Below are positions 1-7,898 of a stretch of 64,000 nt of DNA, piece by piece. The stretch is from an uncultured Sphingomonas sp. (lineage in GTDB: Bacteria; Pseudomonadota; Alphaproteobacteria; Sphingomonadales; Sphingomonadaceae), in the NCBI GenBank assembly GCA_913775315.1, contig CAJYIX010000023.1, positions 32,273 through 96,272 of the forward strand. The letters run 5' to 3'. The notes beneath the pieces were generated by a model. That model was not told the DNA's origin. It did no database searches and saw only the letters and a program-made list of their open reading frames with translations. Numbering within the stretch: position 1 is the first letter of the stretch; each line of letters starts with the position of its first letter. A program made the position numbers and the translations under genes.

Positions 1-537
1 GTGCCACTCGATGCCCGTGGCCGCGTCCCCAAACTCAAGAAGCTTCGCGTCATCGCGTTCGCCCGCCCGGTCGCGGGCCGCGCCGACCAGATCCAGCTCA
101 TCTCCCCCGACTCGCAGATCGCCTGGAATCCGGGTGACGACGCGCAGATCAAGCGCGTGGTGCGCGAAGTGCTCGCCGCCGATGCGCCCCCCGCGATCAC
201 CGGAATCGGCAACGCCTTTCACGTGCCCGGCAGCCTGCCGGGCGAAGGTGAGACGCAGGTCTTTCTCCAGACGCCGACGGGCGATCCGGTTTCGCTCCTG
301 ATCCTGCGCCGGCCGGGCGAACAGCGGCGCTGGTCGGTGTCGCTGGGCGAGATCGTCGACGAGGCTGCCGGCCCGCCGCCCAAGGACACGCTGCTCTGGT
401 ATCGCCTCGCCTGCGGCCTGCCGCGCACGCTGCCCGCCAGCGCCGTCGCGAACGAGGAACCGGCGCGCGCCGGAATCGCGGCGGAAGACTATGCCTTCGT
501 CATTGCGGCGCTCGGCCCCTGCGGCAAGGCGGGCTAG
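1..537 (+). CDS. Conserved hypothetical protein, probably 5'-truncated
   Basis: The reading frame is open from the first base, so the true start may lie outside the window; the GTG at base 1 cannot be confirmed as a start. The visible 178 residues show no signal peptide, membrane segment or motif that I recognise. The final stop is TAG inside a CTAG tetranucleotide that also supplies the stop of the convergent reductase gene, giving a 4-nt tail-to-tail overlap. Codon use is normal for the window, so I take it as a real gene of unknown function. Confidence 0.7.
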   Translation: MPLDARGRVPKLKKLRVIAFARPVAGRADQIQLISPDSQIAWNPGDDAQIKRVVREVLAADAPPAITGIGNAFHVPGSLPGEGETQVFLQTPTGDPVSLLILRRPGEQRRWSVSLGEIVDEAAGPPPKDTLLWYRLACGLPRTLPASAVANEEPARAGIAAEDYAFVIAALGPCGKAG

Positions 538-1298
538 TCCCGTTCGAGGTGCACAAAGTCGCGGGCGAAATCGTGCAGGCCCGCGCCGCCGTCGACGAAC
601 AGCGTCTGCCCGGTGCTGGCCCGTGCGCCGGCGAGATAGACGACTGCCGCGGCCACATCCTCGGGCTGTGACAGCCGTTCGAGCGGCATCGCCGCGGTCA
701 GCCGGGCAAGCTGCGCCGCGCCGTAATCCTGCGTCGGTATGGTGAGACCGGGCGCCACCGCATTCACCCGCACCCGCGGCGCCAGCACGCGGGCCAGCGT
801 CCGCGTGGCTTCGGCCAGCGCCTGTTTCGAGAGCGTGTAGGCAAGCTGGTCGGCGGGCGGATGTGCGATCCGCTGGTCGAGGATGTTGACCACCGCCCCC
901 TCGCCCGCTCCCAGCGCCTGTGCGAACGCGCGCGCGAGCAGCACCGGCGCGGCGGCGTTGACGCGGAAATGATCGACCAGCGCATCGCCGCCGGGCAATC
1001 CCTGTTCATCCGCGGCAAAGCGCGACGCGTTGTTGACGAGGAGCACAGGCGCCCGGCCGAACGCCCCGATGACCTCCGGCACCAGCGCTTCGACTGCCCG
1101 GAAATCGCCGAGGTCGCAGGCAAAGGCGCGCCAGCCCGAACCGGCAGCCTCCAGCCGCTCGACGAGCCACCTTTCAGGTTCGGCCAGCGTACTGGCATGG
1201 AGCGCAAGGTCGTAGCCCGCCTCGCCGAGCGCCGCGGCGATGTGCGCGCCCAGCCGGCGACAGCTTCCGGTGACGAGCGCGAGCGGGCGTCCGCTCAC
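534..1298 (-). CDS. SDR-family pteridine reductase-like protein (FolM/PTR1 type)
   Basis: A 254-residue short-chain dehydrogenase. Seen: an N-terminal TGSCRRLG cofactor loop (residues 10-17), an NNAS motif near residue 89, and catalytic Y154 and K158 in YTLSK. The usual SDR serine position is instead an aspartate (D141), 13 residues before the tyrosine. That Asp-x12-Tyr-x3-Lys arrangement and the TGxxxRxG loop are known for pteridine reductase PTR1 and FolM. The GTG start overlaps the folB stop by 4 nt (GTGA), so the two are translationally coupled. This supports an inferred role in NADPH-dependent reduction of dihydrofolate or dihydropterins. A generic SDR of other specificity remains possible. 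Confidence 0.8.
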   Translation of the reverse strand: MSGRPLALVTGSCRRLGAHIAAALGEAGYDLALHASTLAEPERWLVERLEAAGSGWRAFACDLGDFRAVEALVPEVIGAFGRAPVLLVNNASRFAADEQGLPGGDALVDHFRVNAAAPVLLARAFAQALGAGEGAVVNILDQRIAHPPADQLAYTLSKQALAEATRTLARVLAPRVRVNAVAPGLTIPTQDYGAAQLARLTAAMPLERLSQPEDVAAAVVYLAGARASTGQTLFVDGGAGLHDFARDFVHLERD

Positions 1299-1663
1299 GG
1301 GCGGTCGCGCACCATGGTGATGCCGATACGCTCGCCCGCTTCGGCAATGGCGAGCTTGACGATCTCCACCTCGACGCGGGTCACGCGATCGTCGCCGATG
1401 AACAGCGTGTCGGCGATATGCTCGGCCACCGCCTCGATCAGCGTGAAGTGGACACCCGCTGGCAGGTTTTGCGCTGCGCCCTTCAGGTCGAGATAGGATT
1501 TCGACGCCGACAGCGGCGTGTCGGGATCGAACCGCTCGGGCATCTTGAGATCGACGGTGATCGAGATGCGCAGCGGCTGGGGAAGGTGCGTCTCTTCGGA
1601 ATAGACGCCGGTCAGGACGTCGACTTCGAGGTCGCGAACCTGGAGCTTGAGGCTGTCTGGCAA
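1295..1663 (-). CDS. folB: Dihydroneopterin aldolase
   Basis: About 122 residues, the usual FolB length, when started at a TTG giving MPDSLKLQVRDL. The frame extends further upstream, but that part is low-complexity Arg-rich and looks like non-coding read-through. Family features seen: an N-terminal strand leading to GVYSEE, the TLIEAVAEHIADTLF helix, and the C-terminal VEIVKLAIAEAGERIGI segment. FolB cleaves dihydroneopterin to 6-hydroxymethyl-dihydropterin and glycolaldehyde in folate synthesis, in the cytoplasm. Its stop overlaps the start of the FolM-like reductase, so the pair probably forms one pterin operon. The start codon choice is uncertain. Confidence 0.8.
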   Translation of the reverse strand: MPDSLKLQVRDLEVDVLTGVYSEETHLPQPLRISITVDLKMPERFDPDTPLSASKSYLDLKGAAQNLPAGVHFTLIEAVAEHIADTLFIGDDRVTRVEVEIVKLAIAEAGERIGITMVRDRP

Positions 1664-1739
1664 GGGTCTGGCCTTGGATGGATGACGATGGCGGCGCGGG
1701 TAGCAGAGCCACCGCCCGCCCGCCAGCGCGGCCCGAAGG

Positions 1740-2372
1740 TCAGGCCACCGCGCTCGGCCGCGCGCTTGCCGCCGCATGCCAGCGGCGCAGGTTCGTCGCC
1801 TCCTCCGGCAGCGCCAGCTTGGCTCGGGTGCAGAAGTCAAGCGTTACAAGCGCGGTAATGTCGGCAAAACTGTAGGCGTCGGTCGCGATCCATTCGCGGG
1901 TCCCGAGATGCGCGTCGAGATCGGCGACGAACGTCGTCCACATGATTCGCGCTCGATCGACCAGTTCGGGGATCTGCGGCACCGCCGGCGCGGCACCGAC
2001 CAGCGCGCGATTGGCGAGCGAGCGGGCGCTGTTGCGGAACGCGTATACGCCCGCGGCATAACCCTCCCCCTCGATCCGGCGGGTCCATTGCTCGATCCGT
2101 CCGACCTCGATCGGGGTCGCGCCGAACAACGACGGCTCGGGGTGCCGCGCCTCTAGATAGCGGCAGATCGCCGGCCCTTCGGTCAGGCGTTGGCCGTCAT
2201 CGGTTTCGAGGACCGGCACCGCGCCGCGCGGATTGCATTTCAGGAACGGCTCGCGCAGATGCTCGCCGCTGCCCAGATCGACCTCCACCCGGTCGAGCAC
2301 GATGCCCTTCTCGGCGGCGAAAATGCGCACGCGGCGCGGGCTCGGCGCCCAGGGCGAATCGTAAAGGCGCAT
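1740..2372 (-). CDS. Glutathione S-transferase family protein
   Basis: Begins MRLYDSPWAPSPRRVRIF, a thioredoxin-fold N-terminus with the SPxxxRVR helix start expected to bind glutathione; NPRGAVPVLE carries the cis-proline and TEGPAICRYLE is the conserved Glu-Ser/Gly G-site equivalent. The C-terminal half is the all-helical domain (YSFADITALVTLDF). At 210 residues it is full length for cytosolic GSTs. ATG was chosen because it directly precedes the first beta strand. The gene is divergent from the acetyltransferase and upstream of folB by 76 nt. Substrate unknown. Confidence 0.85.
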   Translation of the reverse strand: MRLYDSPWAPSPRRVRIFAAEKGIVLDRVEVDLGSGEHLREPFLKCNPRGAVPVLETDDGQRLTEGPAICRYLEARHPEPSLFGATPIEVGRIEQWTRRIEGEGYAAGVYAFRNSARSLANRALVGAAPAVPQIPELVDRARIMWTTFVADLDAHLGTREWIATDAYSFADITALVTLDFCTRAKLALPEEATNLRRWHAAASARPSAVA

Positions 2373-2451
2373 GGCTCCCCCTCTTGTTTTGTCATCATTG
2401 GGCGGTATGGCGCCCCGCCCGCACGGTCGCGGGACAGGAAAGCCGACGCCC

Positions 2452-2967
2452 TTGTTCGAACTCGTTCCCATCCAAGCCGTTTCGCCCGCCGCTGTCGAGG
2501 CGTTGCTCGACGCCGCCTTCGGGACCGACCGGCACGGGCGAACCGCCTATCGGCTGCGCGAGGGCGTGCAGCCGATCGCCGACATGAGCCTCGCGGCAGT
2601 GATCGGCGACGAGCTGGTCGGCAGCATCCAGTGCTGGCCGGTTTCGCTCCAGTGTGACGACAGTCGGACGGTCCCGATGATCTTGGTCGGCCCGATCGCG
2701 GTCAGCCCGGGACATCAGGATATCGGCATCGGCCGCGCCCTCACCCGCGCGGCGATCGCGCGGGCCGAGGGGGTCGAGGGCGGCGACGCGCTGATGCTGA
2801 TCGGCGATCCCGACTATTACGGCCGCTTCTTCGGCTTTGCCGCCGATCGGACCGGCGGCTGGCGCCTGCCCGGCCCGTTCGAAGCGCATCGGCTGTTGGC
2901 ATTGGGTGCGGGCGTGCCCGATGCGGAGGGCCTCGTCGGCCCCCGGGTCAGCGTCGACGCCGCTTGA
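2452..2967 (+). CDS. GNAT-family N-acetyltransferase
   Basis: A putative acetyl-CoA-dependent N-acetyltransferase of about 171 residues. The GNAT core is seen in the strand MILVGPIAVSPGHQDIGIG followed by RALTRAAIARA, which matches the Q/R-x-x-G-x-G/A pyrophosphate-binding loop (here QDIGIG). A later YGRFFGF segment is typical of the YhbS-like subgroup. TTG at 2452 was chosen because GGACAGGAA lies upstream and the fold begins at once; ATGs at 2371 and 2407 are alternatives and would crowd the divergent GST gene. The 3' end overlaps the convergent ccmH end by 20 nt. Confidence 0.75.
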   Translation: MFELVPIQAVSPAAVEALLDAAFGTDRHGRTAYRLREGVQPIADMSLAAVIGDELVGSIQCWPVSLQCDDSRTVPMILVGPIAVSPGHQDIGIGRALTRAAIARAEGVEGGDALMLIGDPDYYGRFFGFAADRTGGWRLPGPFEAHRLLALGAGVPDAEGLVGPRVSVDAA

Positions 2968-3352
2968 AGCTGCGCGCGGCGACCAGCGCGCCGATGACAA
3001 GCAGCGCCAGCGGCGCGATCCACAGCGGCGCGGTCGCCCCGCTGAGCGGTGGATCGTAGCTGACGTAATCGCCGTACCGCTCGATCAGCCAGTCACGGAC
3101 CCGATCGGGCGTCTCGCCCTTCGCGATGCGCTCGCGCACCAGCGACCGCATGTCGCCCGCCATCTCGGCATCCGAATCGGCGATCGACTGCCCCTGACAA
3201 ACGACGCAGCGCAGCGTTTCCATCAGCGCCTTGGCCTCGCGCTCCTTGGCCGGATCGGGCAGCTGGACGTTCGCCATCGGCGCCGCGGCCTGGTTCGACT
3301 GGCCGAGCGCGGGCGCGGCGACGAGCGCGAGGAGGAGCGCGGCGCGCCTCAC
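2948..3352 (-). CDS. ccmH: Cytochrome c maturation protein CcmH
   Basis: A 134-residue periplasmic, membrane-anchored thiol protein. An N-terminal signal sequence (ALLLALVAAPALG) is followed by the diagnostic LRCVVCQGQS motif, whose two cysteines reduce or hold apocytochrome c for haem ligation, and then by the helical bundle ending RYGDYVSYDPP; a C-terminal membrane helix and an RRRR tail complete it. The GTG start overlaps the ccmG stop by 4 nt. The CcmI-type TPR domain is absent here, and no ccmI follows because a convergent acetyltransferase gene closes the operon. Confidence 0.92.
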   Translation of the reverse strand: MRRAALLLALVAAPALGQSNQAAAPMANVQLPDPAKEREAKALMETLRCVVCQGQSIADSDAEMAGDMRSLVRERIAKGETPDRVRDWLIERYGDYVSYDPPLSGATAPLWIAPLALLVIGALVAARSFKRRRR

Positions 3353-3876
3353 TTCGCGTCTTCCACCGCCTTCAGGATGTCGTCGATGTCGGTCGCGTTG
3401 ATCGGCCCGACATGCTGGAGCGCGATCTTGCCCTGCGCGTCGATCACGAACGTCTCCGGCACCCCTGACGAGCCGAGCGAGAGCTGCACCTGACTGCGCG
3501 GATCGTCGCCGATCCGGGCATAGGGGTCGCCGTTTTCGTTGAGGAACCGCTGCACCGCCGGCCCCGTGTCGCGGATGGCGATCGCATCGATTTCGACCCC
3601 GCGGTCCTTGAGCGCCATCAGTTGCGGCGCCTCGGCAATGCAGGGGATGCACCAGCTGCCAAATACGTTGAGCAGGCGCACCCCGCCCTTCATGTCCGCC
3701 GCTGCCAGCCCCGGCTTGCCCGGCGCGATCGGGGCGAGACGGAAATCGGGCAGCGGCTTGCCGACAAGCGCCGAGCGGATCACCGTATTGTCGGGGCGGA
3801 ACAGCCCGTAGAGCACGAGGCCCGCCAGACCCACGAACACGGCGAGCGGCACCCAGATGAGGAGGCCGCGCCTCAC
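3349..3876 (-). CDS. ccmG: Thiol:disulfide interchange protein CcmG/DsbE
   Basis: A periplasmic thioredoxin-like reductant for apocytochrome c, 175 residues. It has an N-terminal membrane anchor (LLIWVPLAVFVGLAGLVLYG), then a thioredoxin fold with active site WCIPC in NVFGSWCIPC and the cis-Pro loop GVPETFVID. The longer frame upstream is read-through; the GTG giving MRRGLLIW overlaps the ccmF stop by 4 nt and fits the family. It works with CcmH and CcmF in the haem-ligation step. Confidence 0.93.
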   Translation of the reverse strand: MRRGLLIWVPLAVFVGLAGLVLYGLFRPDNTVIRSALVGKPLPDFRLAPIAPGKPGLAAADMKGGVRLLNVFGSWCIPCIAEAPQLMALKDRGVEIDAIAIRDTGPAVQRFLNENGDPYARIGDDPRSQVQLSLGSSGVPETFVIDAQGKIALQHVGPINATDIDDILKAVEDAK

Positions 3877-5840
3877 GCCAGCGCCTCGCGCCGCGGCGCC
3901 TTTCGCTCGCGCCGGACGCGGCCGATCAGGCTCAGGAGGCCGCCGAATCCGATCAGCGCACCGCCCGCCCAGATCAGCGTCACCCACGGCTTCCACCACA
4001 GGCGAAGCTGCCAGCGCCCCTGCCCGTCAGCCTGACCGATCACGGTATAGAGCTGGCCGTCAGCGGCGGTCAGAATATCCGCTTCGCTCGTGTTCGTCGG
4101 CGGGTCGGAGAAATAGCGACTCTGCGGGTGCATCCAGAAGCTGTCGCCGTGCCCGCGTCGGACCGACAGCGCCGCCTCGATCGCCGACCAGTTCGGGCCG
4201 ATCGCCGGGCGGATGCCGCGCATCTCGACGCGGTACGGCCCAACCCAGAACGCGTCGCCGACCCGCGCGGCGACCAGCTTCTCGATCGTGAAGGCGCGCT
4301 CGCTCGCCATCCCGGCGATGCTGACCGCGACGCCCAGATGCGCAATCACCATGCCCCAGGTGAACAGCGGCGTGCGAAGGAGGTTGCGCTTCCACAGCGG
4401 CGCCACGCTCGCCACCGCAAGCCCGGCGGCAAGGCCGAGGCCGAGGATGGGGAACAGCCCCGCACCCCAGGCGAAGACGAAGAACGCCGCTGCCACGAAC
4501 ACTGCGACCGCCAGCGGGATCGTCACGCGGTTGATGAGCGCCTGTCCGTCGTCGCGTCGCCAGCGCATCATCGGTCCGACCGCTATGCCGACCATCAGCA
4601 CGAGCGTGATCGGCACGATCGTCTTGTTGAAGAAGGGCGGCCCTACCGACAGCTGCGTCCCCATCGCCTGCGCGACGATGGGATAGAGTGTGCCGATCAG
4701 GACGATGCCGAGAATGACCGACAAGAGGAGGTTGTTGAGCACCAGCCCGCCCTCGCGGCTGATCGGCTCGAATGTCGAGCCCTGCTTCACCGTCCCGATC
4801 CGCGCGCCGAACAGCGCCAGCGCCCCGCCGATATAGATCACCAGCAGACCAAGGATGAAACTGCCCCGCGTCGGATCGACGGCAAAGGCGTGGACGCTGG
4901 TCAGGATGCCCGAGCGGACGAGGAAGGTGCCGATCATCGACATGCTGAACGCGACCACCGCCAGCATCACCGTCCAGGCGCGAAGGCCGTCGCGCGTCGC
5001 CAGCACCGTCACCGAATGCAAGAGCGCCGTCGCCGCGAGCCACGGCATCAGCGACGCATTCTCGACCGGATCCCAGAACCACCAGCCGCCCCAGCCGAGC
5101 TCGTAATAGGCCCAGTAGCTGCCCGCGGTGATGCCGATCGTCAGGAACACCCACGCGCCGAGCACCCAGGGCCGCATCGCACGCGCGAACGCCGCGCCCA
5201 CGTCGCGCGTAACGAGCGCGCCGACCGCGAAGCTGAACGCCACCGACAGCCCGACATAGCCGAAATAAAGCGTCGGCGGGTGGAAGGCGAGGCCGGGGTC
5301 CTGCAGGAGCGGATTGAGCCCGTTGCCGTCGACCGGCGCCGGATTGACCCGCGCAAACGGGTTGGAAGCGAAGAGGAGAAACGCGTAGAAACCAAGTGCG
5401 ATCAGCGCCTGTGCACCCAGCGTCGCAACCAGCGTCCGCTCCGCCAGCCGCCGCTCCAGCACAGCGATCGCCCCGCCCGCCAGGCTGAGGATCGTGACCC
5501 AGAGGAGCATCGACCCCTCATGGTTCCCCCACGCCCCCGCGACCTTGTAGATCAGCGGCTTCATCGAATGGCTGTTGGTCGCGACCAGCAGCACCGACAT
5601 GTCGGACTTGACGAACACGAGAATGAGCAGGCCGAAGGCGAAGGCGGCAAGCAGCCCCTGCACCACCGCGACCGGCCGCACGCCGCCCATCAATTGCGCC
5701 GCCGCTTCGATGCTCGCTCGATCCTGCCGATCGGCGCGGCCGGGGCGTGCGGTCCACAGGCCGCCCGCCGCCAGCATCAGCTGAAGGAGTGCAAGCGCGG
5801 CGGCGAGCCACAGCGCGGCCAGTCCGGTTTCGGCGATCAT
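3873..5840 (-). CDS. ccmF: Haem lyase subunit CcmF
   Basis: A 655-residue polytopic membrane protein, full length for CcmF. The WWD domain is visible (GGWWFWDPVENASLMPW), as is the conserved stretch NSHSMKPLIYKVAGAWGNHEG near the N-terminus and the periplasmic C-terminal region with DSFWMHPQSRYF. CcmF ligates haem delivered by CcmE to the CxxCH cysteines of apocytochrome c. ATG overlaps the ccmE stop by 4 nt, continuing the coupled operon. Confidence 0.96.
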   Translation of the reverse strand: MIAETGLAALWLAAALALLQLMLAAGGLWTARPGRADRQDRASIEAAAQLMGGVRPVAVVQGLLAAFAFGLLILVFVKSDMSVLLVATNSHSMKPLIYKVAGAWGNHEGSMLLWVTILSLAGGAIAVLERRLAERTLVATLGAQALIALGFYAFLLFASNPFARVNPAPVDGNGLNPLLQDPGLAFHPPTLYFGYVGLSVAFSFAVGALVTRDVGAAFARAMRPWVLGAWVFLTIGITAGSYWAYYELGWGGWWFWDPVENASLMPWLAATALLHSVTVLATRDGLRAWTVMLAVVAFSMSMIGTFLVRSGILTSVHAFAVDPTRGSFILGLLVIYIGGALALFGARIGTVKQGSTFEPISREGGLVLNNLLLSVILGIVLIGTLYPIVAQAMGTQLSVGPPFFNKTIVPITLVLMVGIAVGPMMRWRRDDGQALINRVTIPLAVAVFVAAAFFVFAWGAGLFPILGLGLAAGLAVASVAPLWKRNLLRTPLFTWGMVIAHLGVAVSIAGMASERAFTIEKLVAARVGDAFWVGPYRVEMRGIRPAIGPNWSAIEAALSVRRGHGDSFWMHPQSRYFSDPPTNTSEADILTAADGQLYTVIGQADGQGRWQLRLWWKPWVTLIWAGGALIGFGGLLSLIGRVRRERKAPRREALA

Positions 5841-6286
5841 TGTTGCTTGGTCTTGGTATCGAGCGTCTCGGCCGCGGCCATCTTGCCCTTCATCTGCGGC
5901 GGCATGTACCGCTCGTCATGCTTGGCGAGGAGATTGTCGGCGGCGAAGCTGCCGTCGGGGCGAAACTCGCCCTCGGCCACCACGCCCGACTTTTCCTTGA
6001 ACAGGTCGGGGGTAATGCCGCTGAACGTGACCGGCACGCTCGCCTTGCCATCCGTGACGGCGAAGGCGATCGAGACGCCGTCGCCCTGCTTCCTGATCGA
6101 CCCCGCCTCGACCATCCCGCCGAGCCTGACCGCGCGGCCGATCGGCGGCGCTTTTCCGACGACGTCGGCGGGGGCGTAGAAGAATGCCGCCTCGTCCTGA
6201 AGCGCGGAGAGCGCAAGCCCGCTCGCCCCCATGATCGCGACGAGGCCTAGGCCGACGAGCGCGAGGCGTTGATGCTTGGCCTTCAT
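5837..6286 (-). CDS. ccmE: Haem chaperone CcmE
   Basis: A 149-residue membrane-anchored periplasmic OB-fold protein. It has one N-terminal membrane helix (LALVGLGLVAIMGASGLAL), the strand set including GRAVRLGGMVEAGSI, and the haem-binding motif in LLAKHDERYMPP, where the histidine is the covalent haem attachment site and the nearby tyrosine an axial ligand in the family. It receives haem exported by CcmABCD and passes it to CcmF. Overlaps ccmD and ccmF by 4 nt on each side. Confidence 0.95.
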   Translation of the reverse strand: MKAKHQRLALVGLGLVAIMGASGLALSALQDEAAFFYAPADVVGKAPPIGRAVRLGGMVEAGSIRKQGDGVSIAFAVTDGKASVPVTFSGITPDLFKEKSGVVAEGEFRPDGSFAADNLLAKHDERYMPPQMKGKMAAAETLDTKTKQQ

Positions 6287-6411
6287 CGGCGGCGAAGCTC
6301 CTCGGCGGCGCGTTCGGCGCGGCGCATCTGCATGTAGCTGGCAAGGGTGATCCCCCCGCCCGCCAGGATCGTCACGGCATAGGCCGCGGCGACGAAAGCC
6401 CAGTGGTTCAT
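6283..6411 (-). CDS. ccmD: Haem exporter accessory protein CcmD
   Basis: A 42-residue single-span membrane protein: MNHWAFVAAAYAVTILAGGG and then a basic, amphipathic tail with RRAERAAEEL. Size, position between ccmC and ccmE, and the conserved aromatic YA-V pattern in the helix are those of CcmD, which helps release holo-CcmE from CcmABC. It starts at an ATG that overlaps the ccmC stop by 4 nt. A longer frame covers the same stop, but its upstream part is antiparallel to nothing conserved and lies in the ccmC shadow. Confidence 0.9.
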   Translation of the reverse strand: MNHWAFVAAAYAVTILAGGGITLASYMQMRRAERAAEELRRR

Positions 6412-7127
6412 GCCGCCGCCATCCGCCGCATCCGCGCCTCGACCTTCCCCGCCGCCAGCATCGCCCGCATCCGCATCAGCACGATGCCCGCGAACAGCAG
6501 CGTGAAGCCGACCAGCGTGAACGGCAGCGGCCAGAGAATCGCGTTGTCGATCGTCGACTTGGTCAGCGTCAGGCTCTGCCCCTGGTGCAGCGTATTCCAC
6601 CACACGACCGAATAACGGATGATCGGTAGCAGCACCGTGCCGGCGAGCCCGAACAGCGCCGGAATGCGCCCGTCGCCGCCGCGCTGCCCGTCGGCACGCG
6701 ACAGGGCGATATAGGCGAGATAGACGAAGAACAGCAGCAGCATCGACGTCAGCCGCCCGTCCCACTGCCACCACGTCCCCCAGGTCGGCCGCCCCCAGAT
6801 CGAGCCGGTGACGAGGCAGACCGCCGCGAATAGCGCACCCGGGACCGCACACGCCCGCGCCGACAGCGCGGCGAGCGGATGGCGCCAGACTAGATAGGCG
6901 ATGCTGCCGATCGCGATCCCGCTCCACCCGCCCATGCCGAGCCACGCGGCGGGGACGTGCAGATAGAGGATGCGGACGGTCTCCCCCTGCAGATAGTCGG
7001 GCGGCGTCTGCGTCAGGCCCGCCCAGGCCCCGAACGCGGCGAGCGCGATGCCGGTCCAGATCAGCATCGGCGTCAGCGGCCGCGCAATCTTCAGGAAACG
7101 GGCAGGATTCGCATAGGCATGAAACAC
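6408..7127 (-). CDS. ccmC: Haem exporter protein CcmC
   Basis: A 239-residue protein with about six membrane helices. The tryptophan-rich haem-handling motif WGTWWQWDGRLTS is clear, flanked by histidines in YLHVPAAWLG and NTLHQGQS that serve as haem ligands in the family. It loads haem onto CcmE. It is the first gene of the ccmCDEFGH run; the ATP-binding partners ccmA and ccmB are not in this window, so they must be encoded elsewhere if the system-I pathway is complete. Confidence 0.94.
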   Translation of the reverse strand: MFHAYANPARFLKIARPLTPMLIWTGIALAAFGAWAGLTQTPPDYLQGETVRILYLHVPAAWLGMGGWSGIAIGSIAYLVWRHPLAALSARACAVPGALFAAVCLVTGSIWGRPTWGTWWQWDGRLTSMLLLFFVYLAYIALSRADGQRGGDGRIPALFGLAGTVLLPIIRYSVVWWNTLHQGQSLTLTKSTIDNAILWPLPFTLVGFTLLFAGIVLMRMRAMLAAGKVEARMRRMAAA

Positions 7128-7223
7128 GATGACCGAAGCTTATCGCGGCTTCGGGTGAAACACCATGGCCCGAAAGACGAGTTGCGCGTTGCCGCAACCA
7201 TCCCCCGCGGCTAAGCCCCGGCC

Positions 7224-7898
7224 ATGCTCAAGCTCATCCTCGGCAACAAGGCCTATAGCTCGTGGTCGCTGCGTGGCTGGCTCGCCGCCAAGCATTCCGG
7301 CCTCCCCTTTCAAGAGGTCGTCGTGCCGCTCTACGACGCCGAATGGGACGCGCGGCGCGAGGGGGACGAGTTCGCGCCGTCCTCGGGCAAGGTGCCGATC
7401 CTGTGGGACGGCGACGACGTGGTGGTGTGGGACAGTCTCGCCATCGTCGAATATCTGAACGAGAAAACCGGCGACGACCGTTATTGGCCGAAGGACCCCG
7501 CCGCACGCGCGATGGCACGATCGATGGCGGCGGAAATGCACTCTAGCTTCGCGGCGCTGCGCAAGAAGCACCCGATGAACGTGCGCCAGGTCTATGAGCC
7601 CAAGCGCCCCGACGACGACGTGATCGCCGACCTGACGCGCATCATGGAACTCTGGGCACAGGCACGCGCGCGTTTCGGCGGTGAGGGCGATTTCCTGTTC
7701 GGTCACTGGAGCGCCGCCGACATGATGTTCGCGCCGGTCGTCACGCGAATCGTCACTTATTCGCTGCCGATCGCGCGGTTCGCCGGCGGCTATATCCAGT
7801 CGGTGATCGCGCATCCGCACATGCAGGACTGGATCGCCGGCGCGCAGGAGGAGGACTGGGTTCTCGAACAGTATGAGCGCGAGCCCGCCTCCGTCTGA
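7224..7898 (+). CDS. Glutathione S-transferase family protein
   Basis: 224 residues. The N-terminus LILGNKAYSSWSLRGW has the serine-rich SSWSLR turn in the position of the catalytic Ser/Cys of zeta/theta-like GSTs; SSGKVPILWDG contributes the cis-proline and WDSLAIVEYLNE the conserved G-site Ser. The C-terminal helical domain contains HWSAADMMFAPVVTR, the N-capping box region. It is unrelated in detail to the GST at 1740-2372. The 3' end overlaps the possible dapE start by 26 nt. Substrate unknown. Confidence 0.88.
   Translation: MLKLILGNKAYSSWSLRGWLAAKHSGLPFQEVVVPLYDAEWDARREGDEFAPSSGKVPILWDGDDVVVWDSLAIVEYLNEKTGDDRYWPKDPAARAMARSMAAEMHSSFAALRKKHPMNVRQVYEPKRPDDDVIADLTRIMELWAQARARFGGEGDFLFGHWSAADMMFAPVVTRIVTYSLPIARFAGGYIQSVIAHPHMQDWIAGAQEEDWVLEQYEREPASV

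Noticed and set aside
4128-6179. A 683-codon plus-strand frame opposite ccmF-ccmE
   Set aside because: It is an antisense shadow: Arg/His/Asp-rich translation without domains, fully explained by codon bias of the ccm genes on the other strand.
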